Below are positions 7,859 to 15,064 of a DNA stretch of 16,047 nt, one piece after another (positions within the stretch are counted from its first letter, which is position 1; every line of letters begins with the position of its first letter). The DNA comes from JAISGQ01 sp964500965 (GTDB lineage Bacteria > Bacillota > Clostridia > Oscillospirales > Acutalibacteraceae), in assembly GCA_964500965.1 (NCBI GenBank), contig CAZCQZ010000039.1, positions 1-16,047 of the forward strand, in the 5' to 3' direction. The notes beneath the pieces are model-generated. The model was not told the origin of the DNA. It did not search any database and saw only the letters and a list, made by a program, of their open reading frames with translations. The position numbers and the translations under genes were made by a program.

Positions 7859-8491
7859 TTATTCTGCAAATCCGCGTCCAACTATATTATTCCAAGCTTC
7901 ATCATCTATTTCTTCGTTTTTAAACAACTTGCATCTGTCAGCCTCGGTAATTGTTCGTATCACCTTACAGGGGTTGCCGGCAGCTATGCACCAATCCGGA
8001 ATGTCCTTAGTAACAACACTTCCCGCTCCTATAACCACATTACTTCCGATTTGTACTCCCGGACATACTACGGTACTTCCGCCAATCCACACATTATCCC
8101 CTATTGTGATTTCCTTACCGTATTCATACGATGAATTTCTCGTTGCAGGGTATATCGGATGTCCTGCTGTATAAATTGCAACATTAGGTCCGAGCATACA
8201 ATTATCACCGAATTTTACTTTTGCCACATCCAGGATTGTACAATTATAATTTGCAAAAAAATTCTTTCCTGTTTCAATATGAAAGCCATAATCGCAGAAA
8301 AACGGCGGACTAATGAATGCGTTCTCTGATTTTCCGAGTAACTCTTTTACGATACTTGCAATTTTATCAAAATCAGTCCAATCCGTACTGTTAAGTCTTT
8401 GAAGGACTGAACGACATTTTTTCATTTCTTCTAATACTTTTTCATCGGAAATATACGCAATACCTTTATCTCGTCTTTCAATATGATTCAT
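7859..8491 (-). CDS. Maltose/galactoside-type O-acetyltransferase
   Basis: A 210-residue acetyl-CoA-dependent sugar acetyltransferase of the LacA/Maa left-handed beta-helix family. Residues 1-60 form the helical cap (maltose acetyltransferase domain). Hexapeptide repeats follow from about 85 to 175, with the expected loop Y-T-A-G-H-P containing the catalytic-type His111 and the later G-D-N-V-W-I-G-G and I-G-A-G-S-V-V-T-K-D-I-P segments. Length matches the family (about 185-210). Members acetylate maltose, glucose or beta-galactosides; the physiological acceptor is often unknown, and I would not infer it here. The start has AAGGAG ten bases upstream. It lies 45 bp behind the ComM gene on the same strand and may be co-transcribed with it, without an obvious functional link. 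Parts of the gene are markedly AT-richer than the neighbouring genes. Confidence 0.9.
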   Translation of the reverse strand: MNHIERRDKGIAYISDEKVLEEMKKCRSVLQRLNSTDWTDFDKIASIVKELLGKSENAFISPPFFCDYGFHIETGKNFFANYNCTILDVAKVKFGDNCMLGPNVAIYTAGHPIYPATRNSSYEYGKEITIGDNVWIGGSTVVCPGVQIGSNVVIGAGSVVTKDIPDWCIAAGNPCKVIRTITEADRCKLFKNEEIDDEAWNNIVGRGFAE

Positions 8492-8536
8492 AACTATTTT
8501 TCTCCTTCAACGCCCACTGTTTCAACCTTTATCCTG

Positions 8537-10066
8537 TCACCTGTTCCAGTATTTCCGCTCGACCAGTCTGTACTGCACGGCTTCCGCGATATGTGCCGCT
8601 GTAATATATGTCGAATCGTCAAGGTCGGCAATAGTTCTTGCCACCTTTAATATTCTGTCGTGTATTCGTGCCGAGAACGAATAGGCTTTAAACGCCTTTT
8701 CAAGATAGGCTCTTGCATCGGTGGTCATAATGCACACCTTTCTTATCACCTCCGGTGTCACGGAAGCATTGCAGGTAATGCCCGTACCCTTGAGCCTGTC
8801 AAGGGCGATATTCCGCGCCTTTACAACTCTTTTGCGGATTTCAGCCGATGATTCTTCCGGCTTTTGAGATGACAGTTCTTCAAATTTGACCGGACTTGCT
8901 TCAACGTGCATATCAAATCTGTCAAGAAGCGGACCGGATATTTTCTGCAAATAATTTGTCACCGACAGCGGCGAACAGGTACACTGCCGCTCCGGGTGTC
9001 CGAAATAACCGCATTTACACGGATTCATCGCCGCTACAAGCTGGAAATCACAGGGATATGTTGCCGTGTACGCAACCCTTGAAATTGTAACAAAATTATC
9101 CTCCATAGGCTGTCGGAGTGCTTCAAGCACACGCGGTGAAAACTCGGCAACTTCGTCGAGAAACAATATTCCTTTGTGGGCAAGTGATATTTCTCCCGGA
9201 TTCGGCTGTGCGCCTCCGCCCACCAATGCCGGAAGCGATGCATTGTGGTGCGGTGCTCTGAACGGTCTTGACTTTGTAAGCTCTACCTTTTGTCTGTATT
9301 CATCGCACACGGAGCGAATCTTCGTAAGCTCCACCGCTTCATCAAAGGTCAGCTCCGGCAGAATTGTTACCATTCGCCTGGCTATCATACTTTTGCCGCT
9401 TCCCGGAGGTCCTATCAGCATGAGATTGTGACCGCCTGCGGCTGCAATCTCAGCCGCTCGTTTAGTGATACTCTGACCGTAAACATTGGCAAAATCAATA
9501 TCGTATTTTTCGCTTTCAATACTTTCAAAATCAAGTGCCGTCAATGCCTCAATCTGCTTTTTGCCGTTCAGATGCTCTACGACATTCATAACATGCGCTG
9601 CCGGATATACGCTTATTCCGCCTACCGCACTTGCTTCATCTCTGTTTTCTTCCGGCACGAAAATAGTATCGTATCCGTTTTCACGGGCGTAAAGTATCTT
9701 TGCCAGTACACCTCTGACAGGGCGTAAAGCTCCGTTGATTGATACTTCGCCTAAAAATATATTTTTCTCCGAAACAGGTGCTATCTGCTTTGAAATCACA
9801 AGCAATGCAATAAATATCGCCAAATCAAACTGTGAACCTGCTTTCGGAATATTTGCCGGAGCAAGATTCACAACGATTCTCCCAAGAGGAAACTCAAAAC
9901 CGCTGTTGCGAAAAGCCGCCTTGATTCTGTCCTTTGCTTCTCTTATGGTGGTATCGCCTAATCCTACAATGTCAAAGGACGGTATGCCCTTTGAAAAATC
10001 CGCTTCCACGTCCACAGGTATTGCGGCAAGCCCGGAATGAGCCAGAGTTTTAATACAGGTATACAA
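8537..10066 (-). CDS. comM: ComM/YifB-family AAA+ ATPase (Mg-chelatase-like)
   Basis: A 509-residue protein of the ComM/YifB family. Order of domains: an N-terminal Lon-protease-like/ChlI domain (about 1-170), an AAA+ core with Walker A GPPGSGKS (219-226) and Walker B ILFLDE (300-305), a cysteine cluster (Cys350, 352, 362, 364) that looks metal-binding, and a C-terminal Mg-chelatase helical domain ending near 505. In Haemophilus and Vibrio, ComM is a hexameric helicase that promotes branch migration during natural transformation; in Firmicutes the role is less clear. The start is the TTG at 10066: GGAGG (10079-10075) lies eight bases upstream and the resulting protein aligns with the usual family start. 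The frame is open to a GTG at 10105, but that codon overlaps the -10 box. Transcribed divergently from glnA. Confidence 0.9.
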   Translation of the reverse strand: MYTCIKTLAHSGLAAIPVDVEADFSKGIPSFDIVGLGDTTIREAKDRIKAAFRNSGFEFPLGRIVVNLAPANIPKAGSQFDLAIFIALLVISKQIAPVSEKNIFLGEVSINGALRPVRGVLAKILYARENGYDTIFVPEENRDEASAVGGISVYPAAHVMNVVEHLNGKKQIEALTALDFESIESEKYDIDFANVYGQSITKRAAEIAAAGGHNLMLIGPPGSGKSMIARRMVTILPELTFDEAVELTKIRSVCDEYRQKVELTKSRPFRAPHHNASLPALVGGGAQPNPGEISLAHKGILFLDEVAEFSPRVLEALRQPMEDNFVTISRVAYTATYPCDFQLVAAMNPCKCGYFGHPERQCTCSPLSVTNYLQKISGPLLDRFDMHVEASPVKFEELSSQKPEESSAEIRKRVVKARNIALDRLKGTGITCNASVTPEVIRKVCIMTTDARAYLEKAFKAYSFSARIHDRILKVARTIADLDDSTYITAAHIAEAVQYRLVERKYWNR

Positions 10067-10079
10067 TCTTTTCGCCTCC
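10064..10079 (-). promoter_or_regulatory. Ribosome binding site that fixes the comM TTG start
   Basis: On the minus strand GGAGG (10079-10075), eight bases, then TTG (10066-10064). No ATG or GTG has a comparable site, and the only longer option (GTG at 10105) would lie at the -10 box of the promoter, upstream of the transcription start. Confidence 0.75.
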
Positions 10080-10096
10080 GCATTTAGTCTAAAACA

Positions 10097-10125
10097 ATTA
10101 TACACCTTACCGCAAGAATTGACAA
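10097..10125 (-). promoter_or_regulatory. comM promoter
   Basis: Minus strand: -35 TTGTCA (10125-10120), 17 bases, -10 TATAAT (10102-10097). One mismatch in twelve to the housekeeping consensus. The transcript would begin near 10090, giving a leader of about 25 bases to the TTG start. Confidence 0.7.
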
Positions 10126-10160
10126 CATTAACGATTTATCAATTACAGCATTTAATTTTG

Positions 10161-10189
10161 TTGACATTGTACTGTTTTCCGCATAAAAT
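10161..10189 (+). promoter_or_regulatory. glnA promoter
   Basis: -35 TTGACA (10161-10166), exactly 17 bases, -10 TAAAAT (10184-10189). The predicted start is near 10196, giving a short leader of about 35 bases before the ATG at 10230. I see no convincing GlnR-type palindrome or riboswitch in the 163 bp between comM and glnA. Confidence 0.7.
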
Positions 10190-10229
10190 ATATACATTCA
10201 TTACAGATACCAAACGGAGGCGTTGTTTC

Positions 10230-11561
10230 ATGCCAAAGTACACTCGTGAGGATATTTTCAAAATTGTCAAGGACGAGGGCGTTAAATTCATCCGCCTGCA
10301 ATTTGCGGATATGTTCGGTGCTCTTAAAAATGTCACCATAACCACAAGTCAGCTTGAACGTGCCCTTAACAACCAGTGTATGTTTGACGGTTCCTCCATT
10401 GAGGGCTTTGCAAGAATAGAGGAATCGGATATGTATCTTTATCCCGACCTCAATTCTTTTGTTATTCTTCCATGGACACTCAAGGACGGCGTTACCGCTC
10501 GTCTCATCTGTGATGTCTACAAAACGGACGGTACTCCTTTTGAGGGCGACCCCAGATACATTTTGAAAAAAGCGATTGCCGAAGCAAATGCGCTGGGGTA
10601 TGAGCTTAACGTCGGTCCTGAGCTTGAATTTTTCCTCTTTCACCAGGACGAACACGGTTACGCCACCACAAAAAGCGATGACAGAGGCAGCTATTTTGAT
10701 ATGGGTCCTGCCGACCGCGGAGAGTACTGCCGCCGTGATATATGCTTAACTCTTGAGCAGATGGGCTTTGAAATCGAAGCCTCACACCATGAGGTTGCTC
10801 CGGCTCAGCACGAAATTGATTTCAAATACGGCGAAGCTCTTGCCACTGCCGATAACATAATGACCTTTAAGCTGGCTGTGCAGACAATCGCAGACCAGCA
10901 CAGGCTTTGTGCAACCTTTATGCCGAAGCCCATTTACGGAATCTGCGGAAGCGGTATGCATCTTAATATTTCTCTTGTTAAAAACGGCAAAAACGCTTTC
11001 TGCAATCCCGATGACCCCATGGGGCTTTCCGAAGTCGCTTACCAGTTTGTCGCAGGTCTTATGGAACATGCAAAAGGTATTACTGCTTTCACAAATCCGC
11101 TGGTTAATTCATACAAGCGTCTTGTTCCCGGCTTTGAAGCACCGATTTACATTGCATGGTCAGGCGCAAACCGTAGTCCGCTGATTAGAATACCTGCCGC
11201 AAGAGGCAACGGCACAAGGGTTGAGCTTCGCAGTCCCGACCCGTCATGTAACCCCTATCTTGCCATTGCCGCCGCTCTTTTTGCCGGACTTGACGGAATC
11301 AAACGAAAGCTCACTCCCAAAAACTCCGTCGATTCAAATATTTATTCTCTTTCCGAGGATGAGCGCAACGAGCTTGAAATCGAAAGTCTTCCCTCCAGTC
11401 TCATTGACGCGATACGTGAGCTGAGAGCCGATAAATATATCAGGGAATCCGTCGGTGAGGAAATTTACAAAAAATACTCCCGCGCCAAAAGGAACGAGTG
11501 GAACGCTTACAACAAGCGCGTTTCACAGTGGGAAATCGACGAATATCTCGGCAGATATTGA
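10230..11561 (+). CDS. glnA: Glutamine synthetase, type I-alpha
   Basis: 443 residues, the length of Firmicute GSI-alpha enzymes. It makes glutamine from glutamate, ammonia and ATP in the cytoplasm as a dodecamer. The N-terminal beta-grasp domain (about 15-100) carries F-D-G-S-S-I-E-G-F (52-60) and Arg62, the position known in Bacillus to mediate glutamine feedback inhibition. The catalytic domain shows metal ligands in G-P-E-L-E-F (Glu131, Glu133), E-V-A-P-A-Q-H-E (Glu188, Glu195), the G-S-G-M-H loop (His244), N-R-S-P and the R-I-P / E-L-R-S-P-D block (about 320-337). The residue before G-S-G-M-H is Cys239 where Asn is usual. No adenylylation-type tyrosine motif is expected in this class. 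The start has CGGAGG upstream; an open extension to 10119 covers the promoter and is not coding. First gene of the nitrogen block. Confidence 0.97.
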   Translation: MPKYTREDIFKIVKDEGVKFIRLQFADMFGALKNVTITTSQLERALNNQCMFDGSSIEGFARIEESDMYLYPDLNSFVILPWTLKDGVTARLICDVYKTDGTPFEGDPRYILKKAIAEANALGYELNVGPELEFFLFHQDEHGYATTKSDDRGSYFDMGPADRGEYCRRDICLTLEQMGFEIEASHHEVAPAQHEIDFKYGEALATADNIMTFKLAVQTIADQHRLCATFMPKPIYGICGSGMHLNISLVKNGKNAFCNPDDPMGLSEVAYQFVAGLMEHAKGITAFTNPLVNSYKRLVPGFEAPIYIAWSGANRSPLIRIPAARGNGTRVELRSPDPSCNPYLAIAAALFAGLDGIKRKLTPKNSVDSNIYSLSEDERNELEIESLPSSLIDAIRELRADKYIRESVGEEIYKKYSRAKRNEWNAYNKRVSQWEIDEYLGRY

Positions 11562-11565
11562 TTTT

Positions 11566-11573
11566 AAAGGAGG
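11566..11573 (+). promoter_or_regulatory. Near-perfect ribosome binding site after glnA
   Basis: AAAGGAGG, eight bases before the ATG at 11582, five bases after the glnA stop. It is among the strongest ribosome binding sites in the window, yet its only product is a 38-residue frame. Confidence 0.6.
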
Positions 11574-11581
11574 TTGGCAAA

Positions 11582-11698
11582 ATGCGCTGCACTGTATGTT
11601 TTTCTTTCAAAGGCGAATCACAGCGCACTTGTCTGCCCTTTTATAAATATAACTTTAAAGGAGCGTATTTCTGCGCTCCTTTCGCTTTTAAAAGGTGA
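11582..11698 (+). CDS. Small ORF, 38 codons, between glnA and dapF
   Basis: An ATG frame preceded by AAAGGAGG at ideal spacing. The 38-residue product is basic and rich in aromatics and cysteine (7 Phe, 3 Tyr, 4 Cys at 3, 6, 17 and 31), with no signal peptide or known motif. Its last 14 codons cover a terminator-like hairpin (11657-11682), and its TGA lies four bases before the dapF ATG, inside the dapF ribosome binding region. It may be a leader peptide whose translation opens the hairpin and couples to dapF. Alternatively it is a chance frame over a terminator behind a stray AGGAGG. I see no run of lysine or glutamine codons that would make it a classical attenuator. Confidence 0.4.
   Translation: MRCTVCFSFKGESQRTCLPFYKYNFKGAYFCAPFAFKR
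11657..11682 (+). terminator. Terminator-like hairpin between glnA and dapF
   Basis: AAAGGAGCG (11657-11665) pairs with CGCTCCTTT (11674-11682) around an eight-base loop, followed by CGCTTTTA. The T-run is short and interrupted, so it probably terminates only part of the transcripts and lets the rest run into dapF. The 3' arm CCTTT could alternatively pair with AAAGG at 11691-11695, the dapF ribosome binding site. Confidence 0.6.
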
Positions 11699-11702
11699 AC
11701 GT

Positions 11703-12548
11703 ATGACATTTGTTAAAATGCAGGGATTAGGCAACGATTATCTTTACTTTGACTGCACAAAGGAAATGATTGAAAATCCGTCTGAGCTTGCCGTCAGACT
11801 GAGCAATCGCAATTTCGGCGCAGGCTCGGACGGCATAATACTAATCTGTCCATCGGAGGTTGCCGATTTTAAAATGGATATGTACAACGAGGACGGCTCA
11901 CAGGGTAAAATGTGCGGCAACGGCATTCGCTGTGTCGGCAAGTTTGTTCACGACAGAGGGCTTACGGACAAGACAACCGTAACGATTGAAACTCTTTCCG
12001 GCATTAAAACCTTAAAGCTGTTTCTTAATGAAAAGGGAACGGTCGAAAGTGTCAGGGTCGATATGGGTGCTCCGAAAATAGAAAGTGCCGAAATTCCCGC
12101 TTTATTAAAGGAAAAGAATGCAGTTGCCGTTAAGCTTGAGGTTGACGGAGTTTTTTACACCGTTACCTGTGTTTCAATGGGCAATCCGCATTGCGTTGTT
12201 TTTACCGATGAAGATATTGACTGCCTGAATCTTGAAGAAATCGGCAGAAAATTTGAAAACCACCCCCTTTTCCCCGACAGGATAAACACGGAATTTGTCA
12301 ATGTTCTCCCTGACAGAACGCTGAAAATGCGTGTTTGGGAACGCGGTTCGGGTGAAACTCTCGCCTGCGGTACAGGTGCCTGTGCGGTTTTTGTAGCCGC
12401 CGTTCTCAATAAGATTGTCAAAATAATCAGCGGCACCGTCCATCTTCGTGGCGGAGATTTGCATATTGAATGGAAACAGTGGAACCGCGACGACCATGTT
12501 TATATGACAGGTCCTGCCGAATTTGTTTACGAAGGAAAATTACTTTAA
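11703..12548 (+). CDS. dapF: Diaminopimelate epimerase
   Basis: 281 residues, normal for DapF. It interconverts LL- and meso-diaminopimelate, the penultimate step of lysine synthesis and a source of the peptidoglycan cross-link residue. The two symmetric halves each bring one catalytic cysteine: Cys71 in M-C-G-N-G-I-R-C and Cys222 in A-C-G-T-G-A-C-A. The N-terminus (F-V-K-M-Q-G-L-G-N-D-Y) and the G-N-P-H block (160-163) are also diagnostic. The frame is open upstream to 11574, but the ATG at 11703 gives the family N-terminus and has AAAGGTG (11691-11697) in front. First of four closely spaced genes; no other dap gene is in the window. The C-terminal end (about 240-262, rich in Ile, Lys and Trp) is somewhat unusual. 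Confidence 0.97.
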   Translation: MTFVKMQGLGNDYLYFDCTKEMIENPSELAVRLSNRNFGAGSDGIILICPSEVADFKMDMYNEDGSQGKMCGNGIRCVGKFVHDRGLTDKTTVTIETLSGIKTLKLFLNEKGTVESVRVDMGAPKIESAEIPALLKEKNAVAVKLEVDGVFYTVTCVSMGNPHCVVFTDEDIDCLNLEEIGRKFENHPLFPDRINTEFVNVLPDRTLKMRVWERGSGETLACGTGACAVFVAAVLNKIVKIISGTVHLRGGDLHIEWKQWNRDDHVYMTGPAEFVYEGKLL

Positions 12549-12568
12549 CCCGAAAGTAGGTTTTATAT

Positions 12569-13591
12569 ATGGCAAAGCTTCCGGAAAAAACATATATCCC
12601 AACCGGCTATCACTCCGAGCTGGACGTAAGGGAAACCGAAAGAGCAATCAAGGAAATCAAAGACTATTTTCAGGATGCGCTGGCTCACAAGCTGAATCTG
12701 CAGCGCGTTTCCGCACCTCTGTTTGTTGACAGAGCAACCGGACTTAACGATAATCTGAACGGTATCGAACGCCCTGTCAGCTTCGACATTGGTGAGGAAA
12801 AGGGACATACCTATGAAATAGTCCAATCTCTTGCCAAGTGGAAAAGACTTGCCCTCAAGCGTTACGGCTTTGAACAGGGAGAGGGACTTTACACCGACAT
12901 GAACGCCATTAGGCGCGATGAAGAAACCGACAATCTCCACTCCATTTACGTTGACCAGTGGGACTGGGAAAAGGTTATTTCACCGGAGGAACGAACTCTT
13001 GATGTCCTCATGCACACTGCAAAAAGAATATATTCTGTTATGAAATCCACCGAGCATCATGTGCTCATGAAATACGGTTTTGAGGATTTGCTCCTTAATC
13101 CCGTGCTTTCCTATGTCACTACTCAGGAGCTTGAAGACACTTACCCCGACCTTACCCCCTCTCAGCGCGAAGATGCCTATGTTCGCGAACATGGCTCGGC
13201 ATTTATTATGAAAATCGGCGGCAAGCTCAATTCCGGCGAAATCCATGACGGACGTGCTCCCGACTATGATGACTGGGAGCTTAACGGCGACCTGGTTGTT
13301 TATAATCCTATACTTGATATTGCATTTGAAATTTCATCAATGGGCATACGTGTCGATGCCGACAGCATGAGAAATCAGCTTAAAATACGAGGCTGTGAGG
13401 ACAGAGCCGCGCTGCCCTTTCACAAAATGGTTCTTAATAATGAGCTTCCTCTTACTATGGGCGGCGGTATCGGACAATCAAGGCTTTGCATGTTCTTCCT
13501 GCGTAAGGCTCACATAGGTGAGGTTCAGGCCTCTGTCTGGACAGACGAAACCAGAGATGTGTGTTCTGCCGCCGGTGTTGAATTACTGTAA
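12569..13591 (+). CDS. asnA: Aspartate-ammonia ligase (asparagine synthetase A)
   Basis: 340 residues, the standard length of AsnA. It forms asparagine from aspartate, ammonia and ATP with AMP and pyrophosphate as by-products. It is a class II aminoacyl-tRNA-synthetase-like fold. Diagnostic blocks in order: G-L-N-D-N-L-N-G near residue 60, A-K-W-K-R near 90, M-N-A-I-R-R-D-E (111-118), Y-V-D-Q-W-D-W-E near 130, D-I-A-F-E-I-S-S-M-G-I-R-V near 250, and the class II motif 3 region G-G-G-I-G-Q-S-R (298-305). Twenty bases behind dapF, 24 before purF, so part of one transcript. The ribosome binding site (AGTAGG) is weak and about ten bases from the ATG. It uses ammonia rather than glutamine, in line with glnA next door. 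Confidence 0.97.
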   Translation: MAKLPEKTYIPTGYHSELDVRETERAIKEIKDYFQDALAHKLNLQRVSAPLFVDRATGLNDNLNGIERPVSFDIGEEKGHTYEIVQSLAKWKRLALKRYGFEQGEGLYTDMNAIRRDEETDNLHSIYVDQWDWEKVISPEERTLDVLMHTAKRIYSVMKSTEHHVLMKYGFEDLLLNPVLSYVTTQELEDTYPDLTPSQREDAYVREHGSAFIMKIGGKLNSGEIHDGRAPDYDDWELNGDLVVYNPILDIAFEISSMGIRVDADSMRNQLKIRGCEDRAALPFHKMVLNNELPLTMGGGIGQSRLCMFFLRKAHIGEVQASVWTDETRDVCSAAGVELL

Positions 13592-13600
13592 ACTTTCAGC

Positions 13601-13618
13601 AAAGGAGATAATGCTGTG
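13601..13618 (+). promoter_or_regulatory. Ribosome binding site that selects the purF GTG start
   Basis: AAAGGAG (13601-13607), eight bases, GTG (13616-13618). An ATG at 13611 is out of frame and only three bases from the site; it would read ATG-CTG-TGT-TAA and stop inside the purF start region. Confidence 0.7.
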
Positions 13619-15028
13619 TTAAATAATGAAAAGCTACATGAGGAGTGCGGTTTGTTTGGCATTTATCTGAACAATGCGGATATTGATGCCGCGCAGTGCG
13701 TTTATCATGCGCTGACCGCTCTCCAACACAGAGGTCAGGAAAGTGCCGGCATTGCCGTCAACGACCGCGGTGTTTTCAAATATCACCGCGATTTGGGGCT
13801 TGTCAGTGAGGTGTTTACCGCCGATAAGCTTGATACCCTTGACGGTCAAATCGCCATGGGACATGTTCGTTACTCGCCTGCAAGTGCGAATGACCCCTCC
13901 AACTCCCAGCCGTTGGTTATGCGCTATGCCAAAGGAACAATAGCTCTTGCCCACAACGGTATGCTCACAAACACAAACGAAATTATTGACGAGCTTGCTC
14001 ACAGCGGTGCTATTTTCCAGACAACCTCCGATGCAGAGGCAGTCGCTTACCTTATTGCAAGGGAACGACTTCGCGTTCAAAGCGTTGAGGACGCTGTCAA
14101 AAGTACCATGAAACAGCTTCACGGTGCATACTCCATGCTGCTCATGAGTCCTCAGAAGCTTATCGCATTTCGTGATCCTCGCGGCTTCAGACCGCTTTGC
14201 ATGGGCAAAATCGACGATGCCATTGTTTTTGCCAGCGAATCCTGCGCCTTTGATGCCGTCGGCGCGGAATTTATACGCGATGTTGAGCCGGGCGAAATTG
14301 TCATTTGCGACAAAACAGGCGTACGCTCTGATACGGAGCTGTGTGGTCAGAAAACCAGTCGCTGTATTTTTGAATATATTTATTTTGCCAGAAGCGATTC
14401 GGTAATCGACGGCATATCTGTTTACGAATCACGCCGCGCAGCAGGCAGAGAGCTTGCAAAGCAGAACACCGTCGATGCGGATATTGTTATCGGCGTTCCC
14501 GAATCCGGCATTGATGCCGCCGTAGGCTTTGCCGAGGAATCGGGTATCCCCTACGCAAAGGGTATTATCAAAAACGGCTACATCGGGAGAACCTTTATCA
14601 GACCTGCCCAATCCGAGCGTGTCAGTGCGGTGCGTTTAAAGCTCAACGCGCTGAAAAGCGTGGTCGGCGGCAAAAGGGTAGTAATGCTTGACGATTCAAT
14701 TGTGCGCGGCACTACTATGAACAGAATCGTAACTATGCTTCGTGAAGCCGGTGCATCAGAAGTCCATGTGCGTATAAGCTCTCCCCTTTTCCTTTATCCT
14801 TGCTACTATGGCACGGACGTTCCCGACCGCAACGACCTTATCGCAACCAATCACAGCGTTGACGAGATATGCAAAATTATCGGCGCGGATTCCCTCGATT
14901 TCCTCAAGCTTGAAAATGTGCGCTGTGCGCTCTGCGGCAAGGATTTGGACGTCTGCACCGCCTGCTTTGACGGCAATTATCCCGACGGTATTATTGATTC
15001 CGTCAATAAATACGAAAAACATTTATAA
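13616..15028 (+). CDS. purF: Amidophosphoribosyltransferase, propeptide and Fe-S type
   Basis: 470 residues. It catalyses the first committed step of purine synthesis: PRPP plus glutamine gives phosphoribosylamine. A ten-residue propeptide precedes Cys11 (E-E-C-G-L-F-G-I-Y), which becomes the N-terminal nucleophile of the class II glutaminase domain (11 to about 235); H-R-G-Q-E-S-A-G-I-A and A-H-N-G belong to that domain. The phosphoribosyltransferase domain carries the PRPP loop V-M-L-D-D-S-I-V-R-G-T-T (356-367). Cys250 (C-I-F-E-Y-I-Y-F-A-R), Cys396 (Y-P-C-Y-Y-G-T-D), Cys447 and Cys450 match the four ligands of the Bacillus-type [4Fe-4S] cluster, linked in that enzyme to maturation and oxygen sensitivity. 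The start codon is GTG. It sits between asnA and guaA, away from a larger pur operon. Confidence 0.97.
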   Translation: MLNNEKLHEECGLFGIYLNNADIDAAQCVYHALTALQHRGQESAGIAVNDRGVFKYHRDLGLVSEVFTADKLDTLDGQIAMGHVRYSPASANDPSNSQPLVMRYAKGTIALAHNGMLTNTNEIIDELAHSGAIFQTTSDAEAVAYLIARERLRVQSVEDAVKSTMKQLHGAYSMLLMSPQKLIAFRDPRGFRPLCMGKIDDAIVFASESCAFDAVGAEFIRDVEPGEIVICDKTGVRSDTELCGQKTSRCIFEYIYFARSDSVIDGISVYESRRAAGRELAKQNTVDADIVIGVPESGIDAAVGFAEESGIPYAKGIIKNGYIGRTFIRPAQSERVSAVRLKLNALKSVVGGKRVVMLDDSIVRGTTMNRIVTMLREAGASEVHVRISSPLFLYPCYYGTDVPDRNDLIATNHSVDEICKIIGADSLDFLKLENVRCALCGKDLDVCTACFDGNYPDGIIDSVNKYEKHL

Positions 15029-15064
15029 TGTGTGTAACACAAATTTTTATAAGAGGTGTTAAAT

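Noticed and set aside
10103..10229. GlnR-type operator before glnA
   Set aside because: I looked for a TGTNA-n7-TNACA palindrome near the promoter and found no good match.
13592..13615. Purine riboswitch or PurR site before purF
   Set aside because: The gap is only 24 bases and contains just the ribosome binding site.
15024..15029. TATAAT at the end of purF as a separate guaA promoter
   Set aside because: The nearest -35-like hexamer (TTGATT, 14994-14999) is 24 bases away, too far for a normal promoter.
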